Below are positions 18,913 through 30,778 of a DNA stretch of 64,000 nt, piece by piece. Source of the stretch: JAIBJN01 sp963748205. Lineage in GTDB: Bacteria > Actinomycetota > Thermoleophilia > Gaiellales > Gaiellaceae. Made by a program: the position numbers and the translations under genes. Positions within the stretch are counted from its first letter, which is position 1. Each line of letters begins with the position of its first letter. The stretch is from contig CAVVIB010000021.1 in the NCBI GenBank assembly GCA_963748205.1, positions 1 to 64,000 of the forward strand, read 5' to 3'. The notes beneath the pieces were generated by a model. The model saw only the letters and a list, made by a program, of their open reading frames with translations, ran no database searches and had not been told where the DNA came from.

Positions 18913-19161
18913 ATGCGAATCCAGGTCTACACGACCGCCTGGTGCGGCTTCTGCGAGCGGGCCAAGCAGCTGCTCGAGGAGCGGGAGATTCCGTACGAGG
19001 AGATCCGGGTCGACGACGACCCGGCCTTCAGGGCCAGGCTCCTCGACCTGACCGGGCGCTGGACGGTGCCGCAGATCATCATCGACGGCAAGCCGGTCGG
19101 CGGGTACGTCGAGCTCCGGGAGCTCGACCGGCGCGGCCTCCTGGACGAGCTCGCGGCCTAG
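18913..19161 (+). CDS. Glutaredoxin/mycoredoxin-type thiol oxidoreductase
   Basis: An 82-residue thioredoxin-fold protein with the redox motif WCGFC at residues 10-14, the cis-Pro segment TVPQIIIDG and the GGYVEL block that binds the thiol cofactor. Mycoredoxin-type proteins of this size reduce mixed disulfides with low-molecular-weight thiols (mycothiol in many actinobacteria). ATG 18913 is preferred; two in-frame GTGs (18907, 18910) lie directly upstream. The gene ends in CTAG, which also provides the stop of the convergent esterase. Confidence 0.88.
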   Translation: MRIQVYTTAWCGFCERAKQLLEEREIPYEEIRVDDDPAFRARLLDLTGRWTVPQIIIDGKPVGGYVELRELDRRGLLDELAA

Positions 19162-20189
19162 CCGTCCGGCGACAGCCGCTCGGCCAAATACTTCAGCGAG
19201 AGCGGGTACCGGTATTCGATCCCCATGTGCCCCGCGTCGAAGAGCTCGAAATGGACGTCGGTCACCCCGACGTCCGCCAGCGCCCGCCGGAACGCCTCCG
19301 CGCCAAGATCGAGGTACCACTCGTCCTTCTTGCCGGAGTCGATGTAGACGGCCCGCAAGGAGCGGACGGCCTCCGCTCGCTCGGGGACCATCCGCACGGG
19401 GTCCTTCGCCAGCCAGCGCTCCCAGACCTCGGGGACGAGCTCTCCGGTGTCGACGTCGAACGGCAGCCGGACGGTGCCGTCCTCGTCGGTCGAGTAGCAC
19501 GCCGCCATGCACCAGCTGTTGAGGAGGACGCTGTCGCTTGCCTTCGTGAGCGCCGGACGGCTGCGGAAGTCCTCCCAGAAGCGCTCGTAAGAGCCGTCGT
19601 ACTCGTCCCGCAGCGCCCGGGCGCTTTGCGGGAACTCGGGCAGGTAGCACATCTCGAAGAGCGCGTCGCCGGCGTGCGTGGCCAGGCCGCCGAAGAGATC
19701 GGGCCGGAGCATCGGCGTCACCATCGCCCCGTAGCCGCCGCTCGACTTGCCCGCGATGCCGCGGCTCCCGGCTTCGGCGATCGTGCGGTAGCGCCCGTCG
19801 ACCCAGGGGACGACCTCGTCGCAGAGGTACGTGTGGTACCTCCCCGTTCCGGGGGAGTCGAGGAACTGGCTCCCGCCGAGCGACGTCCAGCAGTCGACCC
19901 AGACGAGGATGCACGGCGGCGCGTCGCCGGCCGCGAAGAGATCGTCGGCCAGCTCCGGGAAGTTGCGACGAAAGGCGGTGCGGTTCCGCCACATGTCCAG
20001 CTGCCCGGTGAGCCCCTGGATCATGTAGATCGAGGCGTAGCGGCGGTCCGGCTCGTCGTCGTAGCCCGGAGGCAGGTAGATCCAGAGTGGCCGGACGTGC
20101 GGGTCGCCGAGCGGGTTCCCGCGCAGGGCCTCGCTCTCGAAGGTCGTCTCTTCGAAGCGGCCGGCGGGCTCGAACGACCAGGGCTCCAC
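19158..20189 (-). CDS. Esterase of the EsteraseD/FrsA-like alpha/beta hydrolase group
   Basis: A 343-residue cytoplasmic hydrolase. Features are LWIYLPPGYDDEPDRRYASIY (the typical first strand of the EstD/acyltransferase group), the nucleophile elbow GIAGKSSGGYGAM with Ser, and FDAGHMGIEYRYP with the likely catalytic His. Known members hydrolyse S-formylglutathione, siderophore esters or carbohydrate esters; no substrate can be fixed. The start is GTG 20189, because TAGCAT lies 7 nt upstream; the longer open frame upstream is shadow of fpg. Confidence 0.85.
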   Translation of the reverse strand: MEPWSFEPAGRFEETTFESEALRGNPLGDPHVRPLWIYLPPGYDDEPDRRYASIYMIQGLTGQLDMWRNRTAFRRNFPELADDLFAAGDAPPCILVWVDCWTSLGGSQFLDSPGTGRYHTYLCDEVVPWVDGRYRTIAEAGSRGIAGKSSGGYGAMVTPMLRPDLFGGLATHAGDALFEMCYLPEFPQSARALRDEYDGSYERFWEDFRSRPALTKASDSVLLNSWCMAACYSTDEDGTVRLPFDVDTGELVPEVWERWLAKDPVRMVPERAEAVRSLRAVYIDSGKKDEWYLDLGAEAFRRALADVGVTDVHFELFDAGHMGIEYRYPLSLKYLAERLSPDG

Positions 20190-20196
20190 GCCCCTG

Positions 20197-20202
20197 ATGC
20201 TA
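20197..20202 (-). promoter_or_regulatory. -10 element TAGCAT that contains the fpg stop codon
   Basis: Its first three bases are the TAG stop of fpg; the hexamer ends 7 nt before GTG 20189 of the esterase. Confidence 0.5.
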
Positions 20203-21042
20203 GACGGACTCGGCCAGCGACTGGCAGGTGGGGCAGTACCACGTGCCGCGGCCGCCGGCGCGGGTCTTCGCGATCGGGGTGCCGCAGCGCTCGCACGGCT
20301 CGCCCTCGCGGCCGTAGACCCTGAACTCGTTCTGCATCGCGCCCTCGCCGCCGTCTGCACGCCGGTAGTCGCGCAGGGTCGCGCCTTGCCGTTTGATGCC
20401 CAGGCGGAGCGCCTTGCGGACACTGTCGCGCAGCGCGGCGACCTCCGCCTCACCGAGATGGCCGGCGGGGGTCAGCGGATGGATGCGCGCGTACCAGAGC
20501 GCCTCGTCCGCGTAGATGTTCCCGACGCCGGCAACGGCGCGCTGGTCCAGGAGCGCAGCCTTCACAGGTGCCCGCCGACCGGCGAGGGCCGCGGCAAGGC
20601 TCTTCGTGGTGAACCCTCGCTCCAGCGGCTCTCCCCCGAGCCTCCGGCTCGCGAAGTACGTCTCCAGATCGCCGGGCTCGAGGAGATCCCAGGTGCCGAA
20701 TCTCCGAACGTCTCGATAGATGACGTCCGAGCCGTCGTCTAATCTGACAACTGCCCGCACGTGCGGATCGTCCCGGTACCCGTCCGGCGCCGGGTGCAGG
20801 ACGTTCCCCGTCATCCGCAGGTGAACGAGGAGGTGCCGCCCGCTTTCGAACGCGACAATCAAATACTTGCCGCGCCTGCGCACGTCGGCGACCCGCTCGC
20901 CCTCGAGCTCCGCGGCGACGACCTCTGGCGGTTCCGGCCGCGTGAGCCTGGGGTCGTCGATCCGGACACGGCGGAACGTCCGCCCCGCAAGTCCGGGCGC
21001 GAGGGACGCACGGATCGTCTCGACCTCCGGTAGCTCGGGCAT
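20200..21042 (-). CDS. mutM: Formamidopyrimidine-DNA glycosylase
   Basis: Removes oxidised purines (8-oxoG, Fapy) and cleaves the abasic site. The protein starts MPELPEVETIR, so Pro1 (after Met removal) and Glu2 are the catalytic pair. It has the helix-two-turn-helix region (KAALLDQRAVAGVGNIYADEAL) and the C-terminal zinc finger CERCGTPI...CPTCQ. Length 280, as usual. It follows deoA by 14 bases and probably rides on the deoB-deoA transcript. Confidence 0.95.
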   Translation of the reverse strand: MPELPEVETIRASLAPGLAGRTFRRVRIDDPRLTRPEPPEVVAAELEGERVADVRRRGKYLIVAFESGRHLLVHLRMTGNVLHPAPDGYRDDPHVRAVVRLDDGSDVIYRDVRRFGTWDLLEPGDLETYFASRRLGGEPLERGFTTKSLAAALAGRRAPVKAALLDQRAVAGVGNIYADEALWYARIHPLTPAGHLGEAEVAALRDSVRKALRLGIKRQGATLRDYRRADGGEGAMQNEFRVYGREGEPCERCGTPIAKTRAGGRGTWYCPTCQSLAESV

Positions 21043-21056
21043 CCCGTCGCTCCGGG

Positions 21057-22352
<1,296 letters not shown>

Positions 22353-22371
22353 GCGGCGCCTTGCCCGGCGC

Positions 22372-23538
22372 TCACGGCTGGACGAAGGGCTCGCCCGGGA
22401 TCCCGCGGCGAGGAGCCTTCCCGCCGAGCCAGGCGTTCACGGTCGCGCCGACGTCCGCGAACTCGCCGTCGTGCCTCTGCCCGTTCGCGTTCCTACCCTC
22501 CACGTATGCGAGCAGGAGCGCGTGCTCGCGCGAGTGGTCGGTCGACGGGGTCGTCGGGTCGCAGCCGTGGTCCGACGTGAGCACGAGCAGGTCACCGGGC
22601 CGCAGCGCGTCCAGGATGTCCGGAAGGCGCCGGTCGAAGTCCTGGAGGCAGCGGTGGAAGTTCACCGGGTCGTTGCGGTGCCCCCAGAGCATGTCCGTCT
22701 CGACCAGGTTGGCGAAGATCATCCCCTCGTCGATCTCGCGGAGCAGCGTCTCGATCTGCATGATCCCGTCGATGTTCGACTTCGTCGGGTGGGAGTGGTC
22801 GACGTCGGTGCCGGCGAAGATGTCGTGGATCTTCCCCACCCCGTGCACCTCGTTCCCCGCCTCGCGCACGAGGGTGAGGTAGTTGGGCTGCCGCGGCTTC
22901 AGCGACCAGTCGTGGCGGTTGGGCGTCCGCGTGTAGCTCCCCGGCTCGCCGACGAACGGGCGCGCGATCACACGGCCGACCGCGTGGTTTCCGGTGAGGA
23001 TCTCCCGCGCGATGCCGGAGGCCTCGTAGAGCTCCTCGAGCGGGATGGTCTCCTCGTGCGCGGCGATCTGGAAGACCGAGTCCGCGGAGGTGTAGACGAT
23101 CCACTTCCCGGTCCGCTCGTGCTCCTCGCCGAGCTCCTCGATGATCTCCGTCCCCGACGCCGCCTTGTTGCCGATCACGCCTCGCCCGGTGCGGTGGGCG
23201 AACTCCTCGAGCACGCCCGAGGGGAACCCGTGCGGGTACGTCGGCATGGCGACCGGGGTGACGATGCCCATCAGCTCCCAGTGCCCCGTGGTCGTGTCCT
23301 TGCCCTTCGAGCGCTCGAAGAGGCGCCCGGCGACGGCAGGGGCGTGCTCGAGCGGCGGGCAGCCCTCGAGGTCCTCGATGTTCCCGAGGCCGAGCTGTTC
23401 GAGGTTGGGGAGGTCGAGCCCGCCGACGGCCTTGGCGACGTTGCCCAGTGTGTTGGACCCCTCGTCGCCGTACTCGTGCGCATCCGGGAGCTCGCCCGCT
23501 CCAACCGCGTCCAGCACGATCACGCAGGCGCGCGGCAT
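22372..23538 (-). CDS. deoB: Phosphopentomutase
   Basis: Converts (deoxy)ribose-1-phosphate to the 5-phosphate. The 388-residue alkaline-phosphatase-fold enzyme has the N-terminal metal motif VIVLDAVGAGELPDA, the nucleophile Thr region (DEGSNTLGNVA), GKDTTTGHWELMG, and the late metal ligands DMLWGHRNDP and LTSDHGCDPT. ATG 23538 has TAGAAT 6 nt upstream on the minus strand; it is the first gene of deoB-deoA-mutM. Confidence 0.95.
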   Translation of the reverse strand: MPRACVIVLDAVGAGELPDAHEYGDEGSNTLGNVAKAVGGLDLPNLEQLGLGNIEDLEGCPPLEHAPAVAGRLFERSKGKDTTTGHWELMGIVTPVAMPTYPHGFPSGVLEEFAHRTGRGVIGNKAASGTEIIEELGEEHERTGKWIVYTSADSVFQIAAHEETIPLEELYEASGIAREILTGNHAVGRVIARPFVGEPGSYTRTPNRHDWSLKPRQPNYLTLVREAGNEVHGVGKIHDIFAGTDVDHSHPTKSNIDGIMQIETLLREIDEGMIFANLVETDMLWGHRNDPVNFHRCLQDFDRRLPDILDALRPGDLLVLTSDHGCDPTTPSTDHSREHALLLAYVEGRNANGQRHDGEFADVGATVNAWLGGKAPRRGIPGEPFVQP

Positions 23539-23543
23539 CCGGC

Positions 23544-23550
23544 TATTCTA
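23544..23550. promoter_or_regulatory. Shared symmetric -10 for two divergent leaderless genes
   Basis: TATTCTA reads TATTCT toward the plus-strand gene (9 nt before ATG 23559) and TAGAAT toward deoB (6 nt before ATG 23538). The two starts are separated by only 20 bp. Confidence 0.6.
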
Positions 23551-23558
23551 CGGTCGCG

Positions 23559-23693
23559 ATGGACACCGTCCTCGGACTGTTCGGTCTCGCATTCTGGATC
23601 GCGGGCACGATCTCGCTCGCGTCAGGCGTGACCTACCTCGTCGTCAAGCTGTTTCCCGGCGACGACGACGCAGCGCCGAAGCCTCAGTCCTAG
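23559..23693 (+). CDS. Small single-pass membrane protein, 44 aa
   Basis: MDTVLGLFGLAFWIAGTIS opens a single hydrophobic helix, continuing to about residue 30 (TYLVVKLF), then an acidic, Pro-ending tail GDDDAAPKPQS. No family recognised. Support comes from its own -10 element, native codon usage and the clean fit between deoB and ald. It ends 6 bases before the convergent ald stop. Confidence 0.6.
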   Translation: MDTVLGLFGLAFWIAGTISLASGVTYLVVKLFPGDDDAAPKPQS

Positions 23694-23699
23694 CCCGGC

Positions 23700-24827
23700 T
23701 CACGTCACCGGCTCGAGGGGCAGGGCCTCCTCGAGCGGCACGAACGGGAGGGCGTGCGCTTCCGCGACGGCTTCGTACGTGAGCTTCCCGTCCAGGACGT
23801 TGACGCCGCGCCAGAGCGCGCGGTCGCGCGCGATCGCCTCGCGGACGCCGAGCTCGGCAATCGCCTCCACGTACGGGATGGTCATGTTGGTGAGCGCGAA
23901 GGTCGAGGTGATCGGCACGGCGCCGGGCATGTTGGCGACGCAGTAGTGGACGATCCCGTCGACCTCGTAGATCGGGTCCGAGTGCGTGGTCGGCCGCGAC
24001 GTTTCGAAGCAGCCGCCCTGGTCGATGGCGACGTCGACGAGCACGGCCCCCGGCTTGAGGCCGGCGAGCATGTCGCGCGTGATCAACTTCGGCGCTCGCG
24101 CGCCGGGAATGAGCACCGCTCCGATGACCAGGTCGGCGTCGGCGACCGCCAGCTCGATCTGCAGCCGGTTCGACATGCACAGCGTGATGCGGCCGTCGAG
24201 CATCATCTCGAGGTCCCGCATCCGCTCGACGGACTTGTCCATGATCCAGACGTCGGCCTGCATCCCGACGGCGATCAGGGCGGCGTTGTAGCCGACGATC
24301 CCGCCTCCGAGCACGACCACCTTCGCCGGCGGCACCCCGGGCACGCCGCCGAGCAGAAGCCCGCGGCCACCCTGTGCCTTCTCGAGCGCCCACGCGCCCA
24401 TCTGCGTGGCGAGCCGGCCGGCGACCTCGCTCATCGGCGCCAGCAACGGGAGCCGCCCGTCGTCGGTCTCGACGGTCTCGTACGCGATGCAGGTCGCGCC
24501 GCTCGCGATCAGCGCCTGTGTGAGCTCTTCGTCCGCCGCGAGGTGCAGGTAGGTGAAGAGGACGAGCCCCTCACGGAGCCGTCCGTACTCCTCCGGGAGC
24601 GGCTCCTTCACCTTCAAAACCATGTCCGCCGTCGCCCAGACGTCGTCCACTGACGCGATCTGCGCACCGACGTTCTCGTAGTCGGAGTCCGGGAAGGCAC
24701 TGCCAACTCCCGCGCCCGCCTCGACGACGACCTCGTGGCCGCGCGCTCTCAGCTCGGCCGCTCCGGCGGGCGTGAGGGCGACCCGGTACTCGTCCTGCTT
24801 GATCTCCTTGGCGACGCCGATCCGCAT
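23700..24827 (-). CDS. ald: Alanine dehydrogenase
   Basis: NAD-dependent L-alanine/pyruvate + ammonia interconversion. The 375-residue protein starts MRIGVAKEIKQDEYRVALTP, the typical opening with the substrate Arg and Lys region (VLKVKEP), and has the NAD motif VVVLGGGIVGYNAA and VDVAIDQGGCFETSRPTTHSDP at residues near 265-285. ATG 24827 is preferred over an in-frame TTG at 24839. TATCGT on the minus strand lies 11 nt upstream. Confidence 0.94.
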   Translation of the reverse strand: MRIGVAKEIKQDEYRVALTPAGAAELRARGHEVVVEAGAGVGSAFPDSDYENVGAQIASVDDVWATADMVLKVKEPLPEEYGRLREGLVLFTYLHLAADEELTQALIASGATCIAYETVETDDGRLPLLAPMSEVAGRLATQMGAWALEKAQGGRGLLLGGVPGVPPAKVVVLGGGIVGYNAALIAVGMQADVWIMDKSVERMRDLEMMLDGRITLCMSNRLQIELAVADADLVIGAVLIPGARAPKLITRDMLAGLKPGAVLVDVAIDQGGCFETSRPTTHSDPIYEVDGIVHYCVANMPGAVPITSTFALTNMTIPYVEAIAELGVREAIARDRALWRGVNVLDGKLTYEAVAEAHALPFVPLEEALPLEPVT

Positions 24828-24914
24828 GAGGCCGGCCAACGATAGCCGAACCGACTCGCCGAGATGGCCCTATTTGCACGGAGTTCTCCGCCCGGCGGTC
24901 GAACGACGCCGAGG

Positions 24915-25905
24915 TCAGCCTCGGCGGGCGCGCGCGAGCGCCCCGGCCGCGAATGCGGCGGCGAAGAACCACGGGTCGTCGTCGACGCCGCGCCCCATGT
25001 GCGAGAGCGGGAGCTCCGCGCAGGCGTCCCTCCAGCCGGAGACGTCGACGACCTCGAGGCCCACGACGCCGGCGGGCGGCTCGAGCCCGTCCGGCCAGGC
25101 GACCACGGCCGGCTCGCCGATGAGCTCGAGCGCGGCGCGCGTGTGGTGCGACAGCCCCCGGTGCCGCTCGCGTGTGTCTGCCTCCGAGACCCGCGCCGCG
25201 ACCACCGGTGACGCACCGAGTGCCCTGGCCGCGATCGCCGCGTCCGCGGCGGCGAGGCCGCCGTGGCCGTAGCGCGAGCCGGTCCCGACCACACCGGGCC
25301 CGATCGCGCACACCACCGCGTCCATCCCGGCAGCGGCGCAGGCAACGAGCGCCGAAGCCGCCGAGACGCACGCGACCTCACCGCCGACACAGGGCCCGAC
25401 CGCGACCGTCGTGGCCAGGTAGGCGCGCGCGCGGAGCTCGCGGACCGTGTCGGAGAGCGCGACGGGCAGGGCCCCGCCCGGGAGCTGCACGTACGCGACG
25501 GCCAGGTCGAGGCCGAGACCGGCGCAGGCCGGCGCGACCTGGCTGTGCAGGGAGCAGCAGACGACCGGCAACCCGGTCAGCGCCTCGGGCACGCCGTCGC
25601 CTGAACCTTCCTCGGCGTGCACGACGGCGTGCTGGAGCGGCGTGTACGGCAGCTTCATCACGTGCGCGCCCGTCGTCGGCGGGCAGCTCGAGACCTCGCG
25701 TCAGGTTCGCGTGGAGGACGTCGAACCCACCGCTTCCCAGCTCCAGGTCGAGCGCCTGGACGTTGACGAGCACGTCGTCGCCGCGCGCCACCGGGCCCGT
25801 GAGCCCCGGATACGCGACGCACGGACGGCCGTCGACTTCGAGCCGAACGAGCCCGTCGTGCCGCTCCAGGATCTCGGTGACGGTCCCGCGGCGGAGCGTG
25901 ACCAT
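24915..25905 (-). CDS. DUF3866 family protein, frameshifted
   Basis: A protein of about 330 residues of the actinobacterial DUF3866 family; function unknown. The N-terminal part (MVTLRRGTVTEILERHDGLVRLEV...LDLELGSGG) and the C-terminal part (MKLPYTPLQHAVVHAEE, IGPGVVGTGSRYGHGGLA, RHRGLSHHTRAALE) lie in different frames; the break is at about 25675-25690, with THGAHVMKL-like sequence continuing after the shift. The C-terminal half is rich in Ala/Gly with conserved His/Arg, suggesting an enzyme. It directly follows the M20 peptidase gene (2 bases), so the two are likely co-transcribed. Confidence 0.8.
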
Positions 25906-25907
25906 GC

Positions 25908-27015
25908 TCAGGCGCTGCCGCGCGCCGTCTCGATGAGCTCGAGCGTGACCGCGACCATCGCCTCGAGGTCCGCGACGGCGATCTCCTCCTCGGCGGTATG
26001 CACGTTCGTCATCCCGTTGGCCATGTTCACGCAGTGGAGACCGCGCTCGTTGAAGACGTTGGCGTCGGCGCCTCCTCCGACCATGACCTCGCGCGGCTCG
26101 AACCCGGCGCGCTGGAGTGCCGTGCGGGCGAGCAGGAGCGCCGGGTCGTCCGCGGCGAGCCGGTAGCCGCGGTACTTGTCCTCGATCGTCGTCTCGACCT
26201 CGCACTCGCTGAGCGACGCCGCGAACGCGAAGCAGTCGAGCATCTCCTGGACGAGCGCGGCAGAGCTTCTCCTCATCGCGCGAGCGAGCCTCGACGGCCA
26301 GCCTGCAGTGCTCGGGAACGACGTTGAGCGCGCTCCCGCCCTCGATCAGGCCGACGTTCGCGGTCGTCTCGTCGTCGATGCGGCCCAGGCGGAGGTCCGA
26401 GATCGCCCGCGCGGCCGCGACGATCGCCGAGCGGCCGTCCTCGGGGTTGATGCCCGCGTGCGCCGGCCGTCCGGTGAAGAGCACGTCGAGCGTGCGACCC
26501 GACGGCGCCCCGACCACGACGTCCCCCACGTTGCCGGAGTAGTCGTACACGAAGCCGAGCCTGGCCTCCAGCCGCTTCTCGTCGAACGCGAACGCACCCT
26601 CGAGCCCCGTCTCCTCGCGCGTCGTGAACAGGAGCTCGATGCCGGCGTGGCGGCGACCCTCGGCGAGGAGCAGCCGGGTCGCCTCGAGCAGCACTGCAAC
26701 AGCGGCCTTGTCGTCGGCACCGAGGATCGTGCCGGCGCCGTTGGTGACGACTCCCTCCTCGACCACGGGCTCGATCGGCCCGCTCGGCGGCACCGTGTCG
26801 AGGTGCGCGCAGAGGAAGATTCGCTGACCGCCCTCCTCGTTCGCCGGCAGGCGTGCGAGGACGTTCCCGAAGTCGTCCGTGTCGGAGTCGATGCCGAGGC
26901 CGCGCAGGTACTCGCGCACGCGGTCCGCAACAGCCTCCTCCTCGCCCGAAGGGCTCGGAATGGCCGCGAGCTCGAGGAAGAGCGGCAGGACGTCCGAGGC
27001 CCAGGTGAGCGACAC
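25908..27015 (-). CDS. M20-family metallopeptidase (peptidase T-like), frameshifted
   Basis: A zinc aminopeptidase/dipeptidase-fold hydrolase of about 369 residues. It has the metal motif CAHLDTVPPSG, GTILGADDKAAVAVLLEA (bridging Asp), the catalytic Glu in TTREETGLEGA, and the final His ligand in MTNVHTAEEEI. A dimerisation/lid domain lies between (GRPAHAGINPEDGRSAI). The frame breaks at about 26262, after RSRDEEKL, and resumes with AALVQEMLDC. GTG 27015 is set by TACAAT 7 nt upstream. It probably trims small peptides in the cytoplasm and heads a unit with the DUF3866 gene. Confidence 0.9.
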
Positions 27016-27022
27016 GCGGGCG

Positions 27023-27028
27023 ATTGTA
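27023..27028 (-). promoter_or_regulatory. -10 element TACAAT upstream of M20 peptidase gene
   Basis: The hexamer ends 7 nt before GTG 27015, with no SD. Confidence 0.6.
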
Positions 27029-27045
27029 GGCGCGAGGCCCCGGGG

Positions 27046-27094
27046 CAGGCGCCGGACGCTCCGCGGCAGGGGCGGAGCGTCCGGGGAGCGCCTG
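27046..27094 (-). terminator. Long GC-rich hairpin after the matrixin gene
   Basis: A 13-bp perfect inner stem (27052-27064 with 27072-27084, 7-base loop) is extended by a 6-bp outer stem (27046-27051 with 27089-27094) across a 4-base bulge. It starts 10 bases after the matrixin stop. No T tract. Confidence 0.6.
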
Positions 27095-27103
27095 TCGGCC
27101 AAG

Positions 27104-27814
27104 CTAGCTCTGCGAGCAGTCGTACGGGCCCTCGCCGGGCGGCGTCGGGGCCGTCCCCTCGAGCGCCCAGGCGAAGACGAACGCGAGCGCGTCCACGTCG
27201 CAGTCAGAGAGCACGGGGTCGCCGAGATCCGGCCACCCGTAGCCCATCAGGTCTGTGCTCTCGAGCAGGTTCGTCGCGTGACCGAGGCCGAGTGCGTGCC
27301 CGACCTCGTGGAGCGTGACCCAGCCGAGGTACTCCGGGTCGTACGGATCCTCGCCCAGGCTGGGCGGCAGGTCCGACCGCACCAGGATGTTCGGGCACTT
27401 GTGGTCGCCGCAGATCGCGTAGCCGCCGAAGACCACGCCGCCCGCGGTCGGCACGTAGTGGACGACGATGTCGGCGGCCTGGCGCTTGGCGCCGGTGACG
27501 TTGCGGAGCGTGATCAGCCCGTCGAAGCACTCCTGGAGCGTGCTCGACCAGGTCGCGATCGCCCCGTTGATCGCCGCCAGCTGCTCGGCGGTCGCGCTCG
27601 GGTGCGCCTGGACGGCGATCGTGAGGTTCGTGTGATCCCACCAGTAGCCGGGATAGAAATTGCTCAGGATCACCAGCCCCTCGGCGTTCGACTCGGGCAG
27701 GTTGCAGGTCGGCAGGCGGCTGGCCGCGGGCTCCTTCTTCCCCGCCGCGGCCGCGGCGGGAACGAGGAGCGCGAGACAGGCTGCGAGCACGAGGAAACCC
27801 CTCAAGGCGCGCAT
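27104..27814 (-). CDS. Secreted matrixin-type zinc metalloprotease
   Basis: A 236-residue protein with a Sec signal peptide (residues 1-24, LVLAACLALLVPAAAAAG). The zinc site is HEVGHALGLGH near residue 170, and a metzincin Met-turn follows in STDLMGYG. Four to six Cys suggest disulfides outside the cell. Such proteins resemble the catalytic domain of matrix metalloproteases and act as extracellular proteases in actinobacteria. ATG 27814 has AAGGGGG upstream, an SD-led start, unlike most neighbours. It stands alone between pyrG and a strong hairpin. Confidence 0.88.
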   Translation of the reverse strand: MRALRGFLVLAACLALLVPAAAAAGKKEPAASRLPTCNLPESNAEGLVILSNFYPGYWWDHTNLTIAVQAHPSATAEQLAAINGAIATWSSTLQECFDGLITLRNVTGAKRQAADIVVHYVPTAGGVVFGGYAICGDHKCPNILVRSDLPPSLGEDPYDPEYLGWVTLHEVGHALGLGHATNLLESTDLMGYGWPDLGDPVLSDCDVDALAFVFAWALEGTAPTPPGEGPYDCSQS

Positions 27815-27914
27815 GAAGACCCCCTTTTCGAAGCGGTGACAGGGACGCCGCATCTGCCAGCACAGACGCGCGAGGGCGGCGAACCTTGCGCCGCGGCAGG
27901 AGCGAACCGGTCCG

Positions 27915-29557
<1,643 letters not shown>

Positions 29558-29561
<4 letters not shown>

Positions 29562-30778
29562 GGCTTCCTCCCGAGCGCGTCGAGCTCGCGCAGGCCGGGC
29601 GTGCGCTCGATGAGGCCGCCGAGGGACGTTCGCTCTCCGAGGACGTTGAGGCCGGCGAGCGTTGCGATCGCGGCCCAGCGTGAAAAACCGTGGAAGCGCT
29701 CCACGGACTTCAAGCCTAGCACGGCTCCCAGCGCATTCGATCCGGCGTCCCCTAGCATCGTCCTCTCCGCGAGATCGTAGGGAAGCAGCAGGACGGCCAG
29801 GCCCTTCGGCGCGCGCAGCGGGCCTGCGGCCAGGAGGTACGCCTTCAGGCACCTGCCCGGCTTCGTGTCGAGCTGGTTGAAGAAGTTGGCCGAGAGCGCG
29901 AAGAGGAGCGCGCCGCTGACCGACCGCGTCCGCAACAGGCCGACGAGCGGGATCCCGACCGCTTTGAGCACGCCGGTCGTGCGCCGCGCACGCAGGTGCT
30001 CCCGGAATCCGCGCTCGCCCCCGCCGAAGACGTCGTCCAGGAAGCCGAAGAGCATGACGAGCGTGATCCCCGGGTCGCTCTGGTTGCCGGTCGTCCACCC
30101 GATCAGGGGCAGCCGGTAGCCGCGGAAGTTGACCGCGAGCGGGCCGGCTGCGAGCACCGCGTCGACGAGCTGGCGGCCGCGATGGACGAAGCCCGCGCGG
30201 TCGCGGCCCGTCGCCCGGTGGTCGAGGTCGAGCTCGATCTCCTCGAAGGAGAGGCCGGCCTCGAGCACGTCGATCGTCATCCGCACCTCGCAGCCGAAGC
30301 CGGGCGCCAGCGGGAAGCACGCCGCACGGGCGCGGACGCTGACGGCCCGCTGGCCCGAGAGCGGCTCACGGGGCGAGTAGCCGGTACGAAGCCGCACCAG
30401 CTCGCGCCCGACGCGCTTGGCCATGCCGAACCCGCCGCCGATCCTGCGGCGGAAGGCGGCCACGGCGAGATCGGCCTCGCTCTCGACGAGAGGCCGGAGC
30501 GAGCCGCGCAGGTCCGCGTCGCAGAGGAGGAGCCGCCCCGGGGGCGCAGCGCGCTCGCCTGCGGAGAGCGCCTCGCCCTTGCCGAGCCGCTCGATCCGGA
30601 TCACGACGGCGCCCGCCGCCTCGGCCGCGCCGGCCGTGCCGTCCTCCGAGCGCCCGTCGACGACGAGGATCTCGGCGTCCGGAAAGTCCTTCCGCAGCGC
30701 GGCCACGGTCTCCCCGATCCTGTCCTCCTCGTTTCGCGCCGCGACGAGGACGGTCAGGGCGTCGAAATCGCTACTCAC
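29558..30778 (-). CDS. GT2 glycosyltransferase fused to a short WecA/MraY-like domain
   Basis: A 406-residue two-part protein. Residues 1-200 are a family-2 glycosyltransferase: LTVLVAARNEEDRIGETV, VVDGRSEDGT, and DAD at 87-89. Residues 215-385 resemble the phospho-N-acetylglycosaminyl-1-phosphate transferase family: the aspartate pair LFGFLDDVFGG (DD 248-249), NFFNQLDTKPGR at 299-309 in the place of NxxNxxDGxDG, and TMLGDAGSNALG at 340-351. The second part is only about 190 residues, against about 330 for WecA/MraY, and lacks the first helices. A role in a lipid-linked glycan is inferred. It lies between mctB and pyrG, where Mycobacterium has no gene. Confidence 0.75.

Noticed and set aside
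24915..27015. Single 574-codon fusion of M20 peptidase and DUF3866 protein
   Set aside because: Produced by a frameshift late in the peptidase gene; the peptidase C-terminus and a proper stop at 25908 are in another frame.
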